Position numbers and translations under genes: made by a program. From an uncultured cyanobacterium (GTDB lineage: Bacteria > Cyanobacteriota > Cyanobacteriia > Phormidesmidales > Phormidesmidaceae): 7,129 nucleotides of DNA. Each line of letters opens with the position of its first letter. The first letter of the stretch is position 1. Shown here piece by piece: positions 1 to 5,727 of the stretch. The notes below the pieces were generated by a model that saw nothing but the letters and a program-made list of their open reading frames with translations, was not told where the DNA came from and searched no databases. The stretch spans positions 1-7,129 of the forward strand of contig CALHGI010000585.1 in NCBI GenBank assembly GCA_938029995.1. The letters are read 5' to 3'.

Positions 1-132
1 GGGCAGTTACAGGGAGTGGACCCTACGGGATGGTTAATCGGGACGACTGTATTCGGATGTGGTTTTTGTTGGCGTTGTTATCTTTTGGGCCAAGACACTG
101 TGGGTAGAGGGATTGCGTTAAAAGCTATCTGA
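1..132 (+). CDS. 3' end of an unidentified, possibly membrane, protein (partial)
   Basis: Frame 1 is open from the window edge to a TGA at 130-132, giving 43 residues. The other two plus frames hit stops within the stretch. The visible tail has a hydrophobic segment (about residues 10-29, starting GWLIGTTVFGCGFCWRCYLL) containing three cysteines, then a short polar and basic end. This could be the last membrane helix of a membrane protein. I do not recognise a family and no start is visible. The reading frame overlaps the end of the convergent YdcF gene by 8 bp, which is common for tightly packed convergent genes. A 43-codon open stretch can occur by chance, so the call is tentative. Confidence 0.4.
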   Translation, partial: GQLQGVDPTGWLIGTTVFGCGFCWRCYLLGQDTVGRGIALKAI

Positions 133-898
133 GGTGGGGAATAAAAGCCTTTTCCATATCCAGACATTGCCAATCAACCACTCTTTTCTCAGCCATGGTT
201 TCAGCGCGTTGATAGTCCTCTGGTCTGGGTGGAAACACTCTTTTTGTTTTTATATAAACCATGATGGCTAAGAACTCACGGATAATATGCTTGCGCCATT
301 GGGGAAAGTCTAATCTGACGGGGTGGGGAATAACCTCAAACCCAAAATTGCGATAGAGCAATGTGGTGCGGCCTGTGTGTAAACCATCGGTCACGAGCAA
401 AATTTTAGGTTTTACTGGAGATGTCGTTTGCACCGTCATCTGCCGCTTGGTATAGAACGCATTTTCCCAGGTAGTGGCAGCACAGGCTTCACCGCTGACA
501 TGGGCCTCTGAGACCCCCATTTGCTTGGCAAGGTCAACCAAAACCGGCGCATCATTGGCCCCGCTCATAAATATCTGAGGAGCCCGACCTTCTTTCCATA
601 GGTTTACCGCTGCCTGTGCCCGTCGCTCGTTATAATCACTGCCGCGTCCCACCACAACGATGGCATCCACCGGTTGGCCAAGATCGGGGCGAGCCATGAG
701 CAGGCGTAATACCCGGTTGACCCACCAAGGCGACAGACCCGCAATAACTATGAGCACCAGGAGCAATCTAAGCGCTCGCCGCACCGATGGATAGAAAACA
801 TGCTGACAGTTTTGGCATTGATGGGGCTGGATGAATTTAGAACGGGCTCCATGGCTATGCACTGAGCGGTTTTTGCACTTGGGGCAACCCATAGACAT
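125..898 (-). CDS. YdcF/DUF218 family membrane protein with N-terminal zinc ribbon
   Basis: 257 residues in three parts. Residues 5-31 form a zinc-ribbon-like pattern with CPKC (C5, C8) and CQNC (C28, C31). Residues about 41-58 are one membrane helix preceded by arginines, so the ribbon should be cytoplasmic and the rest periplasmic. Residues about 76-215 are a DUF218 domain: VDAIVVVGRG (77-86), the R92/R93 and A pattern, MSGAND (111-116), TTWENA (142-147) and LLVTDGLHTGRT (167-178). DUF218 proteins (SanA, ElyC, YdcF) are linked to envelope and lipid-carrier metabolism, but their reaction is mostly unknown, so no substrate is proposed. Two cysteines (C139, C245) lie on the predicted periplasmic side. 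The ATG at 896-898 has no clear Shine-Dalgarno; ATG 890-892 (residue 3) is an equally possible start. The gene follows the VKOR gene on the same strand, but a terminator lies just upstream. Confidence 0.85.
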   Translation of the reverse strand: MSMGCPKCKNRSVHSHGARSKFIQPHQCQNCQHVFYPSVRRALRLLLVLIVIAGLSPWWVNRVLRLLMARPDLGQPVDAIVVVGRGSDYNERRAQAAVNLWKEGRAPQIFMSGANDAPVLVDLAKQMGVSEAHVSGEACAATTWENAFYTKRQMTVQTTSPVKPKILLVTDGLHTGRTTLLYRNFGFEVIPHPVRLDFPQWRKHIIREFLAIMVYIKTKRVFPPRPEDYQRAETMAEKRVVDWQCLDMEKAFIPHLR

Positions 899-918
899 GG
901 CAGAAATAAGTAACTGAC

Positions 919-963
919 AAAAGTGCCTATCTCAGGGAATAATCACTGGAGATGGGCACCTTT
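919..963 (-). terminator. Rho-independent terminator after the VKOR gene
   Basis: On the minus strand GTGCCCATCTC (959-949) pairs with GAGATAGGCAC (933-923), an 11-bp stem with one G-U pair around a 15-nt loop, followed directly by TTTT (922-919). Flanking AAA/TTT bases can lengthen the stem. It lies about 70 bp past the VKOR stop and only about 20 bp before the YdcF start codon, so it may also act as a leader terminator for YdcF. Confidence 0.7.
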
Positions 964-1032
964 GAATAGATACATATTAAGCGGCCAGATTCAGAGTAGA
1001 CGACCCTCAGATCACTTCACTTTTATAAATCC

Positions 1033-1908
1033 CTATGGGTGTCCACCGGACTGGTTTATAAATTCTTGGGGTCCTGTATATCCAGACGCTGTGGCGAGGG
1101 CCCGTAATTGTTGCACCCCGGCATAAATTTCACCATTAATTTCCCAGGTTGGGTAGCTTTGCACCCCGGCTGTCCGGCAAACATTGGGCTGGGGATTTAC
1201 TCCTTCCTCATCACATTCCACGTAGTTCAAGTGCTCAAAGGCTTGCTTGCCAAACAGGGTTTGCTGCGCGTGGCAGTGGGGACACCACCAAGCACCGTAT
1301 TTTTTGGCACCGATGGCCGTTAGGTGCTTAGCTAGGGCAATTTCTGAGGCACCAGAGCTGGTTTCGACGACTGGGGGAGGGTTACCGGCAGTAAATGAAT
1401 CTGGATTTTGGGCATAGGCGTATAGGCCGGTGGTGGCTATAAAAGCGACTAGGGCAACGGAGATACCTGGCAGTAATAACTGTCCCAGACTTTCCCAGCG
1501 GTTGCCGCTCAGGGTGAGACCCCATAACCCAACGCTCAGGAACGCTGATAGGAAACAAGGCACGCAGGGCTCTTGTAAAACTGCCATCATAATGTAGAGC
1601 AGATAACCGCTGAAAATAGTCATGGCGGTGCTGCTGATAAATAATCCCAACCATGTGGGACCTTCAAGAGATTTGTTTTTGGTCGCTATGGGACCAATGG
1701 CCATGGCTCCCATTAAGCCGTAGGCCATGGCTCCTAATAACGGCAGTGACAGGCCACCTAACTTGACATAGGCACTGCCTGCTAAAGCACTGTTACCTTT
1801 GGCCATACAGCCGATGGCTAACAGCATGCCAGCCGTGGCCACACCGGCAATGAGATAACGGGAATTACGATGGAACCAGGTGGTGGGTTGTTTGCGTTTA
1901 CGTGGCAT
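1033..1908 (-). CDS. VKOR-thioredoxin fusion, disulfide-forming membrane oxidoreductase lacking loop cysteines
   Basis: 291 residues. Bacterial VKOR homologues reoxidise thioredoxin-like partners and pass the electrons to membrane quinone, driving disulfide formation in the periplasm or thylakoid lumen; cyanobacteria usually fuse both parts, as here. About five hydrophobic segments (roughly 18-36, 53-75, 84-111, 117-134, 145-166) make up the VKOR part, with the active-site CVPC (C115, C118) at the start of the fourth. A thioredoxin-like domain (about 185-290) holds WCPHC (C209, C212), a second cysteine pair at C232/C244 and the SYPTW cis-proline region (251-255). The oddity is the loop after the first helix (about 36-55). 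It is short and has no cysteine, whereas characterised homologues have a shuttle pair there. The only nearby cysteine is C34, within the first helix. The ATG has no strong Shine-Dalgarno. The gene lies 85 bp after the anti-sigma gene on the same strand and could be co-transcribed with it. Confidence 0.9.
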   Translation of the reverse strand: MPRKRKQPTTWFHRNSRYLIAGVATAGMLLAIGCMAKGNSALAGSAYVKLGGLSLPLLGAMAYGLMGAMAIGPIATKNKSLEGPTWLGLFISSTAMTIFSGYLLYIMMAVLQEPCVPCFLSAFLSVGLWGLTLSGNRWESLGQLLLPGISVALVAFIATTGLYAYAQNPDSFTAGNPPPVVETSSGASEIALAKHLTAIGAKKYGAWWCPHCHAQQTLFGKQAFEHLNYVECDEEGVNPQPNVCRTAGVQSYPTWEINGEIYAGVQQLRALATASGYTGPQEFINQSGGHP

Positions 1909-1953
1909 GGTTTCAAATATGGAGGTCTACAAGTGTTGGTGTGATGTGCCCGG

Positions 1954-1989
1954 GCCTGTAGGAGGGTTTCAGGGAACACCCCTACAGGC
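1954..1989. repeat. 36-nt near-perfect palindrome between anti-sigma and VKOR genes
   Basis: GCCTGTAGG (1954-1962) is matched by CCTACAGGC (1981-1989). Read on the minus strand, the pairing continues inward for six more positions with one wobble and one mismatch, leaving a 6-nt loop (CCCTGA). It starts 4 bp after the anti-sigma stop codon. There is no T-tract on either side, so it does not look like a classical terminator. It may be a short palindromic intergenic repeat of the kind scattered through cyanobacterial genomes, or an RNA-stabilising or attenuating hairpin between two co-transcribed genes. Only one copy is in the window. Confidence 0.55.
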
Positions 1990-1993
1990 TGAA

Positions 1994-2869
1994 TTAAATG
2001 CCCTCAATCGCATAGGCGAGACTTTGTAACTCTGCCGTGGGTAGCTCTGCCACTAGGGCATAGAGATAGGCGTCATCACGCCAAAGCACGATACTCGTGC
2101 CATCGGGCTGCTGAAGGGTTAGGTGGGCTGATTGAAATTGAGGAAATTCATCCTCTTGGGCTAATACCAGCTGGTAGGCGGATACGGTGGTGTCCGTTGG
2201 TAGCTGATAGGTGAGCCGCAGCCCTGGGTTGTTGCCCAGGTTGCAGTTACTACCCCCTAGGAGCATTCCCTGCTTAGCGGGTAGCAGGGGTAATGCCGCT
2301 ACTGTGGTGTGAAATCCTTTTAGCAGCGAGGGAATGTCATCGGTTTGGTGAATGGCAAAATCGACGGGCCCTTGGGGGTTGGCCAGGGACTGTTGATGAT
2401 CTTGTAGTAGTTGGCTGAGGCCAGACCAGGTTTGGGTGATGCCGGTTTGGTGGTGGGCCGTGGCCAGCCGTGGCTGCGGATTTTGGGCTTGGAGGCGTTG
2501 CACCTGATGGTGGAGGTGCAGTGTGGTTAAACCGCACATCAGGGCGATGATGCTGGCTGCGCTACTCAGGACCCAGGGGAGTTGGGGGCGAAAACGCCTA
2601 GGTTTGGGGGCAATGGGCGGTGAGGCGGTGGAGAAGGTGGTTTGGGCGGCGGCTAGGATTTGCGATCGCAGCCCACCATCTGGCAGCTCCTCCTCCAATC
2701 CATAGGGCATCATGGCCAAGGCCTCTTGCAAGGACGCTACCTCCGCCTGTAGTTCCGGCAACTCCCCCAACAACGCCTGAAACTCTTCAGCCTCTGCCGA
2801 ATCCAAATCCCCCAGCACATAGCCCGCAGCGAGTTCTTGTATCTCTTCAGGAGAAAGGGGTGTAGCCAT
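1994..2869 (-). CDS. RskA-like transmembrane anti-sigma factor
   Basis: 291 residues from the ATG at 2869-2867. This start is preferred because it overlaps the sigma-factor stop as TAATG and has GGGAGGA seven bases upstream; a longer frame from 2932 would only re-read sigma coding sequence. Residues about 8-75 are an acidic helical anti-sigma domain (AAGYVLGDLDSAEAEEF region), without the zinc-binding HxxxCxxC of ZAS proteins. A proline- and arginine-rich linker (83-98) leads to one membrane helix (about 97-118). Residues 119-291 would be periplasmic and end in an RskA-like beta-rich domain (LLGGSNCNLG near 203-212; LWRDDAYLYALVAELP at 262-277). It is expected to hold the neighbouring sigma factor at the membrane until signal-induced proteolysis releases it. 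The periplasmic part has a single cysteine, C209. The signal is unknown. Confidence 0.87.
   Translation of the reverse strand: MATPLSPEEIQELAAGYVLGDLDSAEAEEFQALLGELPELQAEVASLQEALAMMPYGLEEELPDGGLRSQILAAAQTTFSTASPPIAPKPRRFRPQLPWVLSSAASIIALMCGLTTLHLHHQVQRLQAQNPQPRLATAHHQTGITQTWSGLSQLLQDHQQSLANPQGPVDFAIHQTDDIPSLLKGFHTTVAALPLLPAKQGMLLGGSNCNLGNNPGLRLTYQLPTDTTVSAYQLVLAQEDEFPQFQSAHLTLQQPDGTSIVLWRDDAYLYALVAELPTAELQSLAYAIEGI
2662..2669. repeat. HIP1 octamer GCGATCGC
   Basis: The palindrome GCGATCGC sits within TGCGATCGCA inside the anti-sigma coding region. HIP1 is greatly over-represented in many cyanobacterial genomes and serves here as a lineage marker. Confidence 0.6.
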
Positions 2870-3456
2870 TATGAATCCTCCCTGAGTACATCCAACTGTT
2901 TGCGGAGTTGCAATAACCCCCGCCGCGCCCAACTTTTCACCGTGCCCAACGGCACCCCCAGCTGTTCCGCAATATCCCGTTGGGATTGTCCAGCGTAGTA
3001 ACTCAGCTCCAAGACCTCCCGCTGTCGATCATTCAGCGTCGTGAGAGCTGCCCGCACTAACGCTCGCTGTTCCTGTTGGGTAACGTGTTTCATAGGTGTC
3101 GCTGCATCAACACCAGCCTGATTGTGATGCCATTGATTCAGATACTTTTTTTGGGTAGATTGAGCCCTCAACCGATCAATCACCCGAGAGCGGGTCACCG
3201 TAGTCAAATAGCTGGCCAAAGAACCCCGACTCGCACAATAGGACCGGGTACGCAGCAAACTCAGAAATATCTCTTGGGTTAAGTCCTCTGCCTCTGACAC
3301 CCGCCGTAGTCCTTTCATGGCAATGCCATAGACCAAACTGCCATAGCGATCATAGAGAATGCCCAACGCGGACAGTTCCCCTTTCCACAGTCGAGCAATC
3401 ACAGCCCCATCGGCCTCACGCCCCATCACAGATGTCCCATTGATTGCCAGAGTCAC
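2869..3456 (-). CDS. ECF-type (group 3/4) sigma-70 family RNA polymerase sigma factor
   Basis: 195 residues from a GTG at 3456-3454; an ATG 10 codons later (3426-3424) is an equally good start because the conserved part begins after it. Region 2 spans about 30-98: LYDRYGSLVYGIAMK (34-48), the core-binding EAEDLTQEIFLSL (55-67) and the promoter-melting stretch ending RSRVIDRLR (89-97). Region 4 spans about 133-188: LNDRQREVLELSYYAGQSQ (141-159) and the recognition helix-turn-helix DIAEQLGVPLGTVKSWARRG (161-180). Regions 1 and 3 are absent, as expected for an ECF factor. It directs RNA polymerase to an alternative promoter set and is restrained by the downstream anti-sigma factor, with which it shares a TAATG junction. 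It resembles the SigK/RskA type of system; I cannot assign it to a named cyanobacterial sigma (such as SigG) without alignment. It has one cysteine, C74. Confidence 0.93.
   Translation of the reverse strand: MTLAINGTSVMGREADGAVIARLWKGELSALGILYDRYGSLVYGIAMKGLRRVSEAEDLTQEIFLSLLRTRSYCASRGSLASYLTTVTRSRVIDRLRAQSTQKKYLNQWHHNQAGVDAATPMKHVTQQEQRALVRAALTTLNDRQREVLELSYYAGQSQRDIAEQLGVPLGTVKSWARRGLLQLRKQLDVLREDS
2876..2882 (-). promoter_or_regulatory. Shine-Dalgarno site setting the anti-sigma start
   Basis: The minus strand reads GGGAGGA, then six bases, then the ATG of the anti-sigma gene. It lies inside the last codons of the sigma gene. Together with the TAATG overlap it implies translational coupling and balanced synthesis of the pair. 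Confidence 0.7.
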
Positions 3457-3485
3457 AACCCTACTCAGCCGCTTTCCATAGATAT

Positions 3486-3578
3486 ACGGCTACCAATTCA
3501 TATCGGATGCATAGCCGTTGCTGATCCTCGAAATGGCGTCATTTGAGATCGTTCACAGGTATCGCGTCATGCTCAAAT
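3486..3578. promoter_or_regulatory. Short inverted and direct repeats upstream of the sigma gene
   Basis: Three repeat pairs lie 30-122 bp upstream of the sigma GTG. ACGGCTA (3486-3492) and TAGCCGT (3512-3518) are 7-bp inverted arms. ATTTGAG (3541-3547) and CTCAAAT (3572-3578) are another inverted pair. GCGTCAT occurs directly repeated at 3536-3542 and 3564-3570. They could be operator sites of the sigma/anti-sigma operon. No convincing -35/-10 pair was found on the minus strand. Repeats of 7 bp can arise by chance. Confidence 0.3.
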
Positions 3579-3630
3579 CGGCTCATTTCCCCAATCCGTA
3601 ACAGCATTTTGATACCCCCACGCCTAGCCA

Positions 3631-3657
3631 TAAAAAAGGGAGAACTGACGTTCTCCC
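3631..3657 (-). terminator. Rho-independent terminator of the PEP-CTERM gene
   Basis: On the minus strand GGGAGAAC (3657-3650), a 4-nt loop (GTCA) and GTTCTCCC (3645-3638) form a perfect 8-bp GC-rich hairpin followed by TTTTTT (3637-3632). It begins about 42 bp after the stop of the PEP-CTERM gene and separates it from the sigma operon, so the two are probably transcribed from different promoters. Confidence 0.9.
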
Positions 3658-3699
3658 GGTTTGGCTTAATTTATCTGTTTCCGTTTTCAGGGAATAGTC

Positions 3700-4566
3700 T
3701 TAGGCAGTTTGCTTACGCTTGCGGCTGGCAGCGACAAAACCACCCACGGCCATGAGGGCGAAAATAGTGCCAGGTTCAGGGACATCTTCTACGACATCTT
3801 CCACCAGCTCTACGCGGAAGCGAGCAACCTGGTAGTCAGGCGCTGTAAAGTCAGCACCCGTAAAGTTTAGAGGCAAACCATTGAGGGCACTAGAGTCTGT
3901 GGTACCCAGAATGTTACCCACGGTCAGACCCGGGTGCTCAGTGACCACACCATTTTCATCGGTGCCCGTATTGGGTGCCGCCTGTCCCAAGAACGCTGTA
4001 CTGAAGGGCAATTCATCATTGACCTCGGTACCACCGTCCAGCACTTCGTTGCCTAGGACGATAAAATCAGCCCCTAGGAAATTACCCGCATCATCAAAGA
4101 TTTCATGGGCAAAGGGATTACCGTTGGCGATGAAGGCATCGTTACTAGGAATCACCATGGAGGCATAGCTAAAGTATTGATTCGTGGAAGGATCCACATC
4201 CAATAGGAAACTAGTTAGCTCACCAGGCTCTAAAGGAGGAGGACCATCGCTTAGCAAGGTCGCTTGAACACCATCAGGATTAGCGGCGGCAAAAGCATCC
4301 GTTAGCTGAGCAGTGGAACCGTCTTCTACGAGAGACTCTAATCCCGTAAAGTCAGCTAGGGATTCATTCCGGTTGTACAGGTCAAATGAACCATCGTGAA
4401 AACCAACCCAGGCTGGAGTCAAGAAGCCACCGTTAATAGGGGCTAGGTTCTCAACAGTCACCCGCAGCGTAGCCGCCGAGGCCGACGCCGCCATTGTCGT
4501 CACAGTTCCCAAAGCCATCGCACTAGCTAACGCTACGCGGTGGGAACGAAGAACAAACTTATTCAT
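3700..4566 (-). CDS. Spondin-domain PEP-CTERM exported protein
   Basis: 288 residues. An N-terminal signal peptide has a basic start (R7, R10), a hydrophobic core and a likely cleavage after ASASA near residue 31. The body matches the spondin N-domain pattern seen in bacterial secreted proteins: RVTVENLAP (35-43), LTPAWVGFHDGSFDLYN (49-65), then FSYASMVIPSNDAFI (132-146) and a short strand region around 247-256 (ARFRVELV). The C-terminus is a PEP-CTERM sorting signal: VPEPG (262-266), a hydrophobic stretch (267-280) and a basic tail (SRKRK). Such signals are processed by an exosortase, which is not in this window, and mark envelope or extracellular proteins. The protein is acidic and has no cysteine. 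It has its own terminator and lies upstream of the sigma/anti-sigma pair, suggesting a possible regulatory link. Adhesion or matrix function is only inferred from the domain. Confidence 0.9.
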   Translation of the reverse strand: MNKFVLRSHRVALASAMALGTVTTMAASASAATLRVTVENLAPINGGFLTPAWVGFHDGSFDLYNRNESLADFTGLESLVEDGSTAQLTDAFAAANPDGVQATLLSDGPPPLEPGELTSFLLDVDPSTNQYFSYASMVIPSNDAFIANGNPFAHEIFDDAGNFLGADFIVLGNEVLDGGTEVNDELPFSTAFLGQAAPNTGTDENGVVTEHPGLTVGNILGTTDSSALNGLPLNFTGADFTAPDYQVARFRVELVEDVVEDVPEPGTIFALMAVGGFVAASRKRKQTA

Positions 4567-4831
4567 ACCTAGAGTGATAAAACTTCAGTGGAAATACCAG
4601 AGCCCTTCATGAACATGCATGGAGCCCCCAACAATCGGAGGCACCACATCTCACACGAAAAGGTCATCCCCTGGTAAGTATTCTTAAGGAGGGGAGTAAT
4701 TTTCCGCTGAGGGGATTTTGAAAAACCACTGAGAACTCTGTAACAGAGATAAGGAGTCCCTGAGAATATCCTGAGGGATACAGTGAAAACTCCTGGCCTA
4801 TAGTAATACCACAAGGAAACTAGGATTTTTC
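4567..4831. other. Divergent intergenic region with imperfect repeats
   Basis: 265 bp between the divergent PEP-CTERM and S-formylglutathione hydrolase genes; it must hold both promoters. Visible structure includes CTCTG-TAA-CAGAG (4736-4748), nested inverted arms AGGAGT (4752-4757) and ACTCCT (4789-4794), and between them TCCCTGAG/CTGAGGGA (4757-4778, one mismatch). Related strings (CTGAGGGGA near 4707, ACTGAGAACTC near 4729, CTGAGGGA at 4771) recur. I see no small gene that I would support here. Confidence 0.4.
4799..4804 (+). promoter_or_regulatory. Possible -10 box for the S-formylglutathione hydrolase gene
   Basis: TATAGT lies 27 bp before the ATG at 4832 and matches the sigma-70 -10 consensus in five of six positions. 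No good -35 element is found 16-18 bp upstream, so activator dependence is possible. A weak ribosome site, CTAGGA (4820-4825), precedes the ATG by six bases. Confidence 0.3.
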
Positions 4832-5695
4832 ATGGTTAACGCATCCAGTAAAACACTGACATCCCTCAGTCAGCATGCCTGCTTCGGCGGCACTGTTGGT
4901 ATCTATAGCCATCAGTCTGAGCAATGCCACTGTCCCATGAAGTTTGCGGTGTATGTGCCACCCCAGGCGCAGAGCCAACCGGTTCCTGTGCTTTATTTTC
5001 TGGCTGGCCTGACCTGCACGGAGCAAAATTTTATCACCAAGGCCGGAGCCCAGGCCTATGCCGCCCGCCATGGCTTGATGTTAGTGGCCCCCGACACGAG
5101 CCCCCGTGGGGATGATGTGCCAGATGAAGAGGGCTGGGATTTTGGCAGTGGAGCTGGGTTTTATGTCGATGCTACTGAAGAGCCATGGGCCACACACTAT
5201 CGCATGTATAGCTATGTGACCGAGGAGTTACCGGCCGTCATCCAGAGCAACTTTTCGGTTAATGCTGCCAAGCAGGGTATCTTTGGCCATTCCATGGGAG
5301 GCCACGGCGCCCTGGTGTGTGGTCTTCGAAACCCAGAGACCTATCAGTCTATCTCTGCTTTTGCTCCGATAGCGGCCCCTAAACAATGTGCTTGGGGCCA
5401 AAAAGCATTGGGCAAATATCTTGGGTCGGACTCAGCCACTTGGAGTGACTATGATGCTAGCGAATTGGTGAAACACCATGGGCAGGCAGATCGCCGAATT
5501 CTAATTGATCAAGGGTTGGCGGATTCCTTCCTAGAACAACAACAGTTAAAACCTGAGCTGTTTAAGGCCGCCTGTGAACAGGCCGGACAACCCATCACCC
5601 TAAGAATGCAGCCCGATTATGATCACGGCTATTACTTTATTGCTAGCTTTATGGAAGACCACATCAAACACCATGCCCAGGTACTGTGCCCATAG
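4832..5695 (+). CDS. S-formylglutathione hydrolase
   Basis: 287 residues, the usual family length. The enzyme hydrolyses S-formylglutathione to formate and glutathione (EC 3.1.2.12), the second step of glutathione-dependent formaldehyde detoxification, in the cytoplasm. It is an alpha/beta hydrolase of the esterase D type. Visible family landmarks are ACFGG (16-20), MKFAVYVPP (36-44), FLAGLTCTEQNF (56-67, with the redox-sensitive C62), APDTSPRGDD (86-95), the nucleophile elbow GHSMGGHGA (152-160, S154), the acid in DQGLADSFL (D231) and DYDHGYYFIA (H265), completing the Ser-Asp-His triad. The start is supported by alignment of the N-terminus to the family and a weak upstream ribosome site. It stands alone on the plus strand; the partner dehydrogenase gene (class III alcohol dehydrogenase) is not adjacent. 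Equivalent genes are called frmB, fghA or yeiG, and the sequence alone does not choose between these names. Confidence 0.95.
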   Translation: MVNASSKTLTSLSQHACFGGTVGIYSHQSEQCHCPMKFAVYVPPQAQSQPVPVLYFLAGLTCTEQNFITKAGAQAYAARHGLMLVAPDTSPRGDDVPDEEGWDFGSGAGFYVDATEEPWATHYRMYSYVTEELPAVIQSNFSVNAAKQGIFGHSMGGHGALVCGLRNPETYQSISAFAPIAAPKQCAWGQKALGKYLGSDSATWSDYDASELVKHHGQADRRILIDQGLADSFLEQQQLKPELFKAACEQAGQPITLRMQPDYDHGYYFIASFMEDHIKHHAQVLCP

Positions 5696-5727
5696 GCTGG
5701 CAACGCCCGTAGGACACAGCAACTATG

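Noticed and set aside
1382..1654. 90-codon minus-strand frame inside the VKOR gene
   Set aside because: It is a shadow of the VKOR gene, whose translation shows clear family motifs in the correct frame.
1740..1830. Frameshift or pseudogene as the explanation for the missing VKOR loop cysteines
   Set aside because: The frame is continuous and conserved-looking sequence flanks the loop on both sides, so a shortened loop is more likely than a frameshift.
2870..2932. Longer anti-sigma reading frame starting 21 codons upstream
   Set aside because: The extra codons only re-read the end of the sigma gene in another frame. The start at 2869 has a good ribosome site and the TAATG coupling.
3543..3755. 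70-codon plus-strand frame upstream of the sigma gene
   Set aside because: It runs through the terminator hairpin and into the end of the PEP-CTERM gene and has no protein-like features.
4569..4814. 81-codon minus-strand open frame just upstream of the PEP-CTERM gene
   Set aside because: No recognisable domain, unusual composition and no ribosome site; it would occupy nearly the whole divergent promoter region.
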